Part shown: positions 36,503 to 46,297 of the stretch, in pieces | Numbering within the stretch: the first letter of the stretch is position 1 | Layout of the letters: each line of letters starts with the position of its first letter | From: Ciona intestinalis | Lineage: Eukaryota; Chordata; Ascidiacea; Phlebobranchia; Cionidae | Direction of reading: 5' to 3' | DNA length: 64,000 bases | NCBI RefSeq assembly: GCF_000224145.3 | Contig: NC_020167.2 | Location: 1,974,113 to 2,038,112, forward strand | Notes under the pieces: model-generated | Databases searched by the model: none | Told to the model about the DNA's origin: nothing | What the model saw: the letters and a program-made list of their open reading frames with translations, nothing else | Program-made: the position numbers and the translations under genes

Positions 36503-37132
36503 TATAATGCGCCACTATAAACCCGATAGGACTGAAATATCCTGCTGGAGATACGTGTACAACGAGATGGTGTTAGTGGTTAATTTCGATATATTTTTGC
36601 AGTATAATAACCATTTAAAAAATACTGAGCGTTTGCGCTATATAAAATAGTGCAAAGATTTTGCTTGTCGGTTTAATAAAATATGGACAAGTACATTCAT
36701 TTCACGAAACTTGAAATAAACAAACAAACAAAAATGATTTAAAGTCTGTTAGTTTTGTATGTTTAACACTGTATTACACGTATGTAACGTGTGCTGACAT
36801 ATATGCTGCGCAGTCTATATGTCTATACGTTCTCATAGACGTCGTTAAACGGTTAAAAACAACAATAAGCACGGGTGTGACTATAAATAACGATTTACAA
36901 TCGTCAGTTATCCTTAACCGTAGGGTATAAAATATAAAATAACTATTTAAGCTGCGTCATAAGGATAGCATCATAGTACACGTATGAAAAAATAAATTCA
37001 TTAGCAGTGTACAAGCCATCCACACCGGTTTGTAATGATTTGGATATCCTGTGGTCATATAGTATGACAAGTAAATCAATTTCTACTTCAGAGTATAGAT
37101 ACAGTTGACCCGGGTTGCAAATATAAACAGCA
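36503..37132. other. Spacer between the two EGF-type genes
   Basis: 3' UTR of the lectin-EGF gene (AATAAA at 36675) and upstream region of the next gene. No further feature seen. Confidence 0.5.
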
Positions 37133-38559
37133 ATGCGTATTTTCTATATAACTTTGCTTTTAACAACACTAGTTCATGGTTTGAAAATTGGTACGTATAG
37201 CGATTAAATCGAGCTTAAATTGTATACAAATTGGCCTGAAGCTTTCGAGCTGCAGATGTCTTACTAGCTATATTTAAATCTTAAGAAGTTACAAGTGAAA
37301 AGTCAGATTTGCCTATACTGACTGTACACTGTAGCTGGGTTAATTTGGGCGCAACAGGTTTACAGGAAAACTAAACTGCAGACGATAAATTTAAAGCCAT
37401 CTTAGGTTACTTACCCTTCTTTGAACATGTACAGATAAAAACACAAAAACACTAATAAACGGTAAGTAAAGATATTAATTTCTCAATATAAATATACAGA
37501 CCTTTGCGAATCTACACCATGTAAAAACGGTGGAACTTGTTTCATGGATGGAACGAACGTAAAATGTTCTTGTGGAAATCAATTCTCCGGCGATTTCTGT
37601 CAAAACGGTCAGTGTGGTTTTAAAGCGAGTTTTACAATAACACTGAATTTTTACCATAGTTACAAAACAACCTTTAGAACTACGACAGTGGATTGGGGAA
37701 GTGGTGGTAACAATACTCGTGCTTCTCTTACTGTTTGCCGTCATCGCTCTAATTTGGATAATTTTCAAGTTTGTAATAAAGTACTTTTTCGATATGCAAA
37801 ATAAACAGCAGCAACTAAAACATTTTGGCGTATCTTAACAGTTGCTATAAATTTGCATTTTGTTAGGAAAAGAAACAAATGTTTAAAGTCAACGGGAGCA
37901 ACGACAAAAAGTGAACCGAAACCTTCCACTTCAAAGAATATCGACGCCCCCAGTAAGTTTATCGTATAGTATGGTGGGGGAAGATGGGACACCTTTAGCA
38001 CATAATATCCAGATGTTCTGATCGTGTTTTAAACAATTAACAACGGTCTATGAGAGTCATGGGGACATAGTTTCATATTTCTTTGAATGTTCTTTGTTTA
38101 CTACTAAATGGGACGAGAAAATAGAGTTAAAAATGTCCCATCTCCCCCCATCCTACTGTATAATAACATAAAATTGTTTAGCGTTTTTTTGATATTAGGT
38201 AAAAACGAGAATAATTACATAAACAACTTGCCGTATAGTACTGGTGGGGTAAGAATACCGTTTGCATGCAACTCCACATTTCCTGCTCATGTGTTGAAAT
38301 AACAATAGTTTTTTGAGTGCTGGCCATTACAGGCTACGAATATATGATTCTGTAAATACTCGTTGTTTATCGTCGAATGGGATGAGAAAAGAAAAGCAAA
38401 CTTGTCCCATCTTACCCCGGCCTACTATACATTTTTCTGTGAATTGTTGGTGCAAAATCACTTTTATTAAAGTAATTTTTCATAGAGCCACCACCGGGAT
38501 TTCCAGTTTATGTTAACACAAGTTTTCAAGGGGGGGACGATCATGTCTATGAACAATGA
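37133..38559 (+). CDS. Small type I membrane protein with one EGF domain, paralogue of the lectin-EGF gene
   Basis: Six short exons (37133-37190, 37500-37607, 37660-37768, 37867-37952, 38199-38243, 38486-38559) give 159 residues, read from splice sites because no long open frame exists. Signal peptide MRIFYITLLLTTLVHG. One EGF (DLCESTPCKNGGTC through CGNQFSGDFC) sits on a phase 1-1 exon. The TM segment is EVVVTILVLLLLFAVIALIW. The polar tail contains PPPGFPVYVNTSF and ends DDHVYEQ. The TM exon enters at phase 1 and leaves at phase 2, the next exon leaves at phase 1, and the C-terminus resembles DDQHIYE of the neighbour, so the pair probably arose by duplication. The exon-5 donor lies within a MITE. 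An alternative donor 6 nt further (GTAAGA) would replace the tail with a longer, less plausible frame. Function unknown. Confidence 0.68.
37966..38160 (+). repeat. MITE copy
   Basis: ATGGTGGGGGAAGATGGG then ACACCTTTAGCACATA at the left, GTCCCATCTCCCCCCATCC TACTG at the right. It lies in the intron before exon 5 of the small EGF gene. Confidence 0.85.
38233..38430 (+). repeat. MITE copy that overlaps an exon end
   Basis: Left end TATAGTACTGGTGGGGTAAG, right end TGTCCCATCTTACCCCGGCC TACTATA. The first ten or so bases coincide with the last bases of exon 5 of the small EGF gene, so the splice donor is inside the element. Confidence 0.75.
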
Positions 38560-39489
38560 GATTTCCTCTGCTATTACGATTATGCGTAGATATGTGCACA
38601 TTTCTTTAGAAAACGTATCTATTTACCTTATAATATTAATTTACATGACGCAGTATGAAACTATATATGAATTTTATGACTGACGTATACTCTCATTAGC
38701 TTCTGCAATATCCGGTTCCGATGATTTAAAATCTAAATGCGTATTAAATTTGCAAGCATTTATTATACTGCAAGAGGCCTCATAAGTAAAAATACATTAA
38801 CGATGATATGACCTAAATTGTTTCGTACTAGTTTTATAATTTATTTGCCTACGTGTATCCGCAAACCATTAACGTAATGAAACTATAATTACCAGCAGCG
38901 TCCGTAAATATTTTGTCGGTTTGAAACACATCAGAATTGAGCAGTCTATATTACGTTCAAACAGGAAAGGGATGAGCATAGTTACTACTAACAGAGGAAG
39001 TAAATAAAATGGGTATATATGATTATAACAGCACAAATCATATTACCAAAATATTCCTCACTTACATAAATTCGTCAAGTGTCTTTGATTCCGCATTATT
39101 TGCCTTATTGTTCCAATAAAATTGACTGCGTTGGATTTCTTGTTATAAATTTAAGCCTTCATAGTATAAAAACCAATACTCGTACACTCTTATACAATTT
39201 AAGCCTGATAAAACACTTGCTTTGCTAAGTACAAGAAACGAGAGAAACGCACAAGAAAGCTACATTAAAACGAAGTAGACGATTTCGCAAAAGAACTCAG
39301 GCATAAAACGAGGCGCGAAACTCGTTCAAGATACGTTGATTACAATCGGTTTTGTAACCATTGAACTGATAAAAGGTATATGCCTCAAAGGGCGTTTCAG
39401 ATTTTTTATATTTTATTCAAAACAATCTGCATAACAAAGGAAATATAGGCATTGCGGATAAATTACTGATCTTCGTTAAAGATATTATA
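38560..39489. other. Spacer between the small EGF gene and the sulfotransferase
   Basis: AT-rich and without recognisable genes or repeats. It includes the 3' UTRs of two convergent genes. Confidence 0.5.
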
Positions 39490-39657
39490 GATTGGGGTAA
39501 AATGGTACATGTTTTCATTTTCTTGAAGCGCACCGTTTTGTAGTAAACAACAAAACAACAACCAAAAAGATATATAGTAGCCTCACAACTTTAAAAGTTC
39601 GTAGCCTCACGACTCAGTCCGTTGCTAATTGTTAAAAACACGATCCGGAACATTTCT
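39490..39657 (-). repeat. Truncated MITE abutting the sulfotransferase stop codon
   Basis: GATTGGGGTAAAATGGTACATG at the left with TTTTCATTTTCTTG, then CTCACGACTCAG, TTGCTAATTGTTAAAAACAC and GATCC. The right terminal repeat is missing and the element ends at the stop codon of the minus-strand gene. Confidence 0.6.
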
Positions 39658-39658
39658 C

Positions 39659-41215
39659 CTACCAACCGTAGTTTTCGCCCAAAATACCATACAACATATG
39701 GTTATATGGTTCGTAAAATGCTTTTAGTGCAGCCAAGCTTTCGATCGTCGGTGTATTGGCTGCCAACAAGCTCCTGGTTCTCGCTTTTGCTATTCCGTCA
39801 TCCAAGCAGTAAATCTGGGACCTGTCAGCTGGTGGGCGAAGACAGAAGTGTCCAGTTTCGTTGTTTTTAACCCAGTCCTCCTGCCGCAATCTTCTTTCAA
39901 CGCCAACAAAATCCTGGAACTTTTCGTATGAAGGTCCAGGGTTTCGCATGATTTCATCCCCGTTTAAAATCAAGAGCTTCGAATCGTCAAATTTGGCTTT
40001 CCATCGCTTCAAATGCAGCGCATAGAGACCGGCAATCAGACACTCGGATCGCCCCCACCACCTTTCCATTACCAGCGTTTCTTGTTGTTGGTAAGTATAT
40101 TCCTGCAACCATTCCTGTAAGTTCGGCAGAGTGTTGTTCACATAACGTTCGAAAAACTCCGGCCATTCTGGAAAAATCACATGTCTGCTTCGGATAACAT
40201 ATAACCACTATAAACATTCAGATACAAAAAAAACTTACCATATTTTCCAAATAGATCAAAGTTATGATGAACAAAGCAAGAATATGCTCTTGCAGCTGGC
40301 TCACAAAGTATGAGGAAGACTTTTAAATTAGGATTTAACTTCAGCATTCTTTCCGCCATGTCATAGGGCTCAGTATAATAATAATGCGGTGTTTTTTCAA
40401 CTTTAACTTTATCACTAGCCACATCCTTGAATAAAGACCTATATGTGTAAGAAATCGACATTAAGTTGCTTGTCCACTTCATGTGACTAAAGTTTGAGCA
40501 TCTCAACAAGATATAGTACTGCATGTGGGGGAAGATTGGACACCTTTAGCACATTGTATCCTAATATCTTGATTGTGTTTTGAACAAATAACAACGGGGG
40601 AGTCTTAAGGTTAGGGCTTCATAATCCTTTGAATGTTCTTTAAATGTTTACTACCAATTATGACAAAAATAGGATGAAAAGGTGTCCCATTCCCCCACCC
40701 CTAATCTATATTGTTAAACATTGTACAGATCATGGGAATGTTGGATTTATACAACTGCGTTAAACTTACTTGTACCAGTCCAGCCCTTTCACATAGTTAC
40801 GGGTAAAGTATTCAGTTTCGTAGTTAATATACTTCGGAATAGCAAACGACCCGTGCTTTTCCAGAAACTTGACGAAAACACCAGTCCCGCATTTTCGTAT
40901 TCCCAATCCGATGACATCAGGTACAGAGTTCTGTTTGAAAACCATCAATATTTAGTTCACAAACCCTCATTAAACTGCTTTTCTCGTTTCAATGCATAAC
41001 TGAAGTCTTTTGGCTTCAAATGAACATACGCTGAATTTTATGCATAGGCCTACAGTATGAAATTTACACACCTGAGTTATAGATAAATTGGCGTCGTGTT
41101 TAGAAGCGCCACCTCCACAACATGGTTCCCGCATTTGTGTCATACAACAAAGTACATAACACACAACCGCTAATGCGCCTAACTTGGTGAATTGCTTGTA
41201 CTTCCAAAACCCCAT
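39659..41215 (-). CDS. Heparan-sulfate 3-O-sulfotransferase-like enzyme
   Basis: Four exons in transcript order (41215-41072, 40930-40770, 40438-40239, 40167-39659) give 337 residues. A short cytoplasmic start (MGFWKYKQFTK) and one signal-anchor helix (LGALAVVCYVLCCM) predict a type II Golgi protein. The sulfotransferase domain has the PAPS 5'-phosphate loop VIGLGIRKCGTGVF, then KVEKTPHYYYT. The 3'-phosphate motif is FLILCEPAARAYSCFVHH with conserved R and S. The C-terminal part, GHFCLRPP to YCLDDG and FYEPYNHMLYGIL, fits the HS3ST/NDST sulfotransferase family. It would transfer sulfate from PAPS to heparan-sulfate-like chains in the Golgi. The glycine of the usual RKGGT loop is cysteine here and the domain is divergent, so acceptor specificity is uncertain. 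It is head-to-head with the nucleotidyltransferase-TPR gene, 633 nt apart. Confidence 0.82.
40522..40712 (+). repeat. MITE copy in a sulfotransferase intron
   Basis: GCATGTGGGGGAAGATTGG then ACACCTTTAGCACATTGTAT at the left, GGTGTCCCATTCCCCCACCC at the right. Confidence 0.8.
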
Positions 41216-41848
41216 GCTCGGTTGTAGTCAAAATGTCTATAAACGCATCGTGCGACCAAGTTATATATGCGCGATCTGCTGCATAACGTAGGACAATAGA
41301 AAATGCTCAGATAACCGGCATAAACAGGTTTAACAATAGCATTTCCCACAATTGGTGTTCATACATTAAGCGTGAATGTTTTACACATGTCAAAATATAC
41401 ACTCATGATTTGTACAATGGTTAACTATGTATATAATTTCCCTAATATTAAAATGAACGTGGCCTAAATAAAGTTGCTTGTAATATGCACTATTACTGTA
41501 AATATTGGACAATTAAACGTGAACAATGTTTAAAAAGAAGCGATCGTTCCTTAAACGCCGTTCCATCTCTGAGTTTATTGCGCAACAAACGTAGACTGGA
41601 TTGATTACAAATTCACAAAACACCTCATTAGCATGTAAGTTTTTACTCGACTTTTCATCCCGGGTAACCCAGAGGAGGTAGACGTTTCAGTGACTATGAT
41701 GTCAACGACGCGGTCACAGTTGAATACACACGAATACTTAGATACTAACTCTTCAAAGAGGAACTAAAAAGCTTTTATTTGAAAGGATATTAAGTAAACA
41801 CATGCAGTTTTGCCTGAACAGCTGGTTGGACAGTATATTTCGAACAGA
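41216..41848. promoter_or_regulatory. Head-to-head spacer, sulfotransferase / NTase-TPR
   Basis: 633 nt between divergent start codons, so it must carry both promoters or a shared one. No coding potential and no motif I can name. Confidence 0.5.
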
Positions 41849-44800
41849 ATGAGCCATTCCGGTGGATTGGACGTGAATGAAGTGCTGGATACAGAAAGTT
41901 ACGAAGGTATAATAAATTAGAAAATTAGACAGTGCTGGTAGCAGTTTAAAGTGATCGTCCAAAAATCCTACTTTTGTACATGTTGTGTTTTAGGCATTTT
42001 TCAAGCCGTTTGGCTTTCCTGAATTTGTTTAGTACTGTGGGTACGATTATACCATAGTATACTGAAGTGATAGTACGCTAACGAGACCACGTGACCACTT
42101 TTCACGCATGAGTGCACAGTTGCACTTCGCCCGACAGTTCAGCCAGACAGTGCAGTATAACAGTGCAAGGCAGAGTCCGTATATAAGCATTTTTATATGT
42201 TTATATACGGAAAAGGATCGCGAAAATTGTTGTATAATGTACAGTGACACATTTTTAATAGTTTAGCGAATTTGACTGATCGTTTGCGTAAAGAAATTAC
42301 ATTTGTAGCCAGATTGGAAATAATCATCATAGAGTAGCATATATTATAGCACTTTGTTCTTATGTTTATCGTGTTTTAACAATTTACAACGCCCTTAGTC
42401 GCAGTACCACCGTAGTATAATTCGATATATTATATTTTTTGTTTACCGTGAAATGCGACGAGAAAAGACAATAAAAACATGTCCCACCTTATTACCCAAC
42501 CCAACTATATTGCTTGTTTTGTTTAACATTTGGTGTCATAGATACTAAGACTCTAAACAAAACTGTATAGCACTTGTTTTAATGTTTAGATGCAACCGAA
42601 GCCAGCATCGTCGAAGAATATAAAATTGCAATGAAACTTCGAAAGTCGTGCGAGGAGAAGGACGGTAAATGGTCGGAGACGAATCCTGCAGAATCCGCGA
42701 CATATTTTCGCATGCTAGGTACTCTGTATGCTGCTAGGGACGATAAAATAAGTTTAATATTAGCCGCTGGTCTTTTTATGGCAGCCATCGTTCGTACAAT
42801 TCCCAATGTTACCGGTGTCAGAGATGAGTTGGAAATACTGTGGGAAAAAATTCTTAGTGAATCGAAAGCTCAAAATACAACAAAATTCCATGAAATATCA
42901 CAGAGAGTCCGTAAGTCGGTTGATAAAATTAGGGCTGAAGCTCGTGATAGATTGCTACAGATTCCACAAGTAAACGATAAGAGCAACAAATTGAATCGGG
43001 AAGAAGCAAAAGCTAGAGATGTTCGTAAACTTCAATCAGAAATCAACTCAAAACTTATTTCGTTGCTGGAAGAAATTTCCAAATACTGCACAACTGTCCT
43101 CTTTGGCAAAAACCAAATTCCTGATTTTGCGCTTCTTGCTCTTGGATCACTCGCACGGGAAGAAGCATCGCCGTACTCTGATATTGAGAGCATTATTGTT
43201 TTATCTGATGACGTAGGCGATGACGTATTAATGGAAACGGTTGAACAATTTCGTTGGTATGCAGTAATGTACCAAGTGATAATTATCTCATTGGGGGAAT
43301 CTCCTCTTCGTCTTCTTGGCATAAAGTCTCTAAATGACTTCTACTCCAAAGACAAAACACGCGACTGGTTCTACGACAACTTTACACCGTCTGGAATCCA
43401 ATTTGACAGCAACATGCCGTCTGCGAGCATATTTCCTTTAGGTAGAAGGCCCACGCCGAATAAGCCATTTAAAACAGAGCTTATCAGGAGAGTAAGCGAC
43501 ATGGTGACATACGTAGATTCTAATTTTTCCGCCGACAATGGTTATCATTTGGCTAATGTCTTGGCGAAGTCAAAATTCATAGCAGGGGATATAAGTTTAC
43601 ATGAGCAGTACACGACATTAGTAAACAAACGTTTAAAGGAGCAATCGGACGATATTTTGTTACGGATAAGTCAAACGATAGAAACATTTGATTCGTTTGA
43701 TATTTTATGCAGGCAACCTGAATTTGGCAACGTAAAAGGTTTAATGTACAGGCTGATGCCACTTCTTATAGGCTACCTCGGGAATATACTTTCTATTTCA
43801 GGAACAAGCTGTTTCGACACGCTCGACAAGTTTTGTGCGGAGGGTGTTATTACCAAAGTTGCAAGGCACAATTTGAGCTACGCCCTTGCTGTCGCAGGAG
43901 AGGTTCGATGGAAAGTCTACGAAAAAGCCAAGCAGCAAGTACCGATCGTTGGTGTTCTACCATCGCAATTTTCTTCTGCAACTGAGGAATCTTCCGAATT
44001 GCTAAACACTGTCGGAAAAACTAGTATTCTCGACTTTTTTGACATCGTTCGATGCTTTTGGCACGCGTTGGTTGCTGTTAATCGATATCCAACCGCAAAT
44101 AATAACAACAGAAACCTTACGGAAAACTTCTCGAATTCTCCCATGCGTGGTGCAAGCGATGTTGCGCTCATTGCTCTATTTGCAAGTTTAAACCTTCAGT
44201 TAGACAAACCATTAGAATTAGAATTGATACAACCTTTAAAAACACCAAATGCACCTGTTGTGAAAGATCTTTCGCAGGTCATTATCATGGCAACGGACAA
44301 ATTAAAGATTTTGGTAGCTTATATGAACAAAATATTCGTGTCGCACAATGACAATCAAATTTCAGGGCTTACTATTTTTGAGACTTTAACGCATAATCAT
44401 AGCCAGCTTTTAATCGGCGTTCAAGCAGCAAAAGATGGGTTCCTTAACAATGATTCGAGTTCCATAACACATATATTGGCAAAACTATTTGGTCCAGATT
44501 TCTATCACGCAGAACTGGAAACATTAGAACGGGTTATGGTTCAGTTACAAGATTTAACAAAGAGTTTTTTCGGTGATCAATCCGCAATTACAAATATGCC
44601 GATACTCTTAGTCAACGTGTTCTTGTTGGCTTCTTCTTCCGCTACAATACAAAGGTTAGGCGAAGAGGTTGCTGCGAAGAAACTTACCAAAGACACAGTA
44701 CAAAGTACATTTTCCGATCTTGATAAAATCTTACGACTACAGAATGACTTGGTCACCGATATTCGCCAAAATTGTCCAAGCATGACAGATTTTAGTCTGA

Positions 44801-45456
44801 CCGAATATGGGTTAGAGCTAACGTCAAAGTGGACGTCAGACGGTTCTCCAGCGTTAAACTCGTTAAAATTACTCACACAGAAATGGCCGGACGAAATTTT
44901 ACTGAACACTAAAGGTAAACTCTTGTCTACGAATTCAGGAGATTTCTGGCAAGCAATTGAAAAAGTGCATGACGTCATAAGGTTTATCCAAGGTGTACCT
45001 GATTGGTCCATGCTCGTAGGATTGGCCGGTGAGCTGACTGTTCGTGAGCTAGAGTCGGTTGCTAGGTTGATACAGCGTATCAGGGGAGACTACTTTTTCA
45101 AGGTTAACAATTTCGTGGAAGCACAACGATTCTATAAAGAGGAACTTTCGATTCTAGAAAGAAACTGCGTAGAGAGAGGCCGTTATCGAGCTCTTGTTGG
45201 AACAGCGAAGAAATCAATTGCTTGTTGCGCATTAGAGCTAGGGATCTACAAAGAAGCCCTCGAGTTATTTCAGAAAGAAATTTTCTACAGACTGGAATAT
45301 GCCACAGCCAGGACTTCCGCCGAGGAAATCGCTGAAAACTTTATCAATCAATCTCGTTGTTATTCTGGCCTCGGGCAAGACCTGGAAGCCGATTTTTACT
45401 TTCGTAATGCAGGTGGCATACTGGAGAACGGAATTTGGACAAAACGAAAATTTTGA
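41849..45456 (+). CDS. GlnD/DUF294-like nucleotidyltransferase with C-terminal TPR-like repeats
   Basis: Two exons: a 58-nt first exon (41849-41906) and one uninterrupted 2867-nt exon (42590-45456), 974 residues. The key motif is LLALGSLAREEASPYSDIES: G205-S206, then D217-x-E219, the pol-beta-type G-S...D-x-D/E metal-binding pattern of the GlnD N-terminal/DUF294 class. It is followed by FTPSGIQFDSNMPSASIFPLG at about 270-290. The middle third is alpha-helical with no known domain. The last 125 residues (about 848-970) are helix-turn-helix pairs with TPR spacing (FVEAQRFYKEELSIL, IYKEALELFQKEIFY). There is no signal peptide or TM, so it is probably cytosolic. Bacterial GlnD uridylylates PII; related NTase-TPR proteins occur in scattered invertebrates, but I know no function for them. 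D-I-E rather than D-I-D may reduce activity. The real first intron argues against contamination. Candidate AATAAA at 45779. Confidence 0.75.
42335..42512 (+). repeat. Degenerate MITE in the NTase-TPR intron
   Basis: TATCGTGTTTTAACAATTTA, AATGCGACGAGAAAAGACAA and GTCCCACCTTATTACCCAAC keep the family order, but both ends are eroded. Confidence 0.5.
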
Positions 45457-46297
45457 AATGTTACTTATCACAACAGCAACTTCTGCAAGTAGCTTCCACA
45501 GAGCTCTCCAACTAACATTTTCGCATCAACAGTATAAAATTGAAAAACTGCTCGGTTCTCAACTACGTGCTATCGTTTTTTTATTGCTGTGTTTCTTTTA
45601 AACGCTTCTGCTGTTCATATGCTTTACAGTTTGGGTACCAGATTTTTACTGACTTTTACATCGCTTAATCGTGTGTTTGTTTCAGTTTGACAGTCTTACA
45701 AAACTAATCTATTTCAAAATATAATGGTGTACTGTACAGTGTACACAGTTGACTGAATGCTCCATATACGTAACAGTAAATAAACTGGGGTAAAGCGTTT
45801 TACAGTTTTTATACCGTAAGAAAAAGGCGAACATATACACAAAAACCATAATCGGGCACGAGGTATGTGGAAGAACACGCGAGTTATACCATCTAGCCCG
45901 ACACGCTATATGATAAATCATTGTATGCATTGATTGGAAGGTGTATTTTTCTAATCACCAAAGCTACACAGTTGGAAATCTAAAGTAGTCTTATTTAATA
46001 GAAACGAAAACGGTAAGATCAAAAAAATACTCGCAAAACAAACATAGTATAGTGAAGGGGGGAAAGATGGGACACCTTTATAGCGCATAGTATCCAAGTA
46101 TCTTGACCGTGTTTTAAATAAGTAACACCAGTCTATGGGAGTCGTAAAGATACAGTTTTATAAACATTTGAATTTTCTTTGTTTACTAGCAAATGGGACG
46201 AAAAATACAACGAAAAGGTGTCCTATCTTCCCCAACCCTACTATATGGAAGAACTTTTATTCAAGTACAGTATACTTAATACAAATACATGCATATG
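45457..46297. other. Convergent 3' UTR region, NTase-TPR / GT31
   Basis: Contains the NTase-TPR 3' UTR, a possible SINE tail near 45866-45900 (GGGCACGAGGTATGTGGAAG) and a MITE at 46049-46245. No gene seen. Confidence 0.5.
46049..46245 (+). repeat. MITE copy
   Basis: GTGAAGGGGGGAAAGATGGG then ACACCTTTATAGCGCATAG at the left, GGTGTCCTATCTTCCCCAAC CCTACTATA at the right. Confidence 0.8.

Noticed and set aside
38199..38765. Alternative end of the small EGF protein using the GTAAGA donor
   Set aside because: It gives a longer hydrophobic/mixed tail unlike the neighbouring paralogue, whereas the chosen junction gives a proline/tyrosine tail ending like DDQHIYE. It remains possible and is noted in the feature.
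41849..45456. Bacterial contamination as the source of the NTase-TPR gene
   Set aside because: A GT-AG intron joins a 58-nt first exon in frame, a typical MITE lies in that intron, and flanking genes are animal genes.
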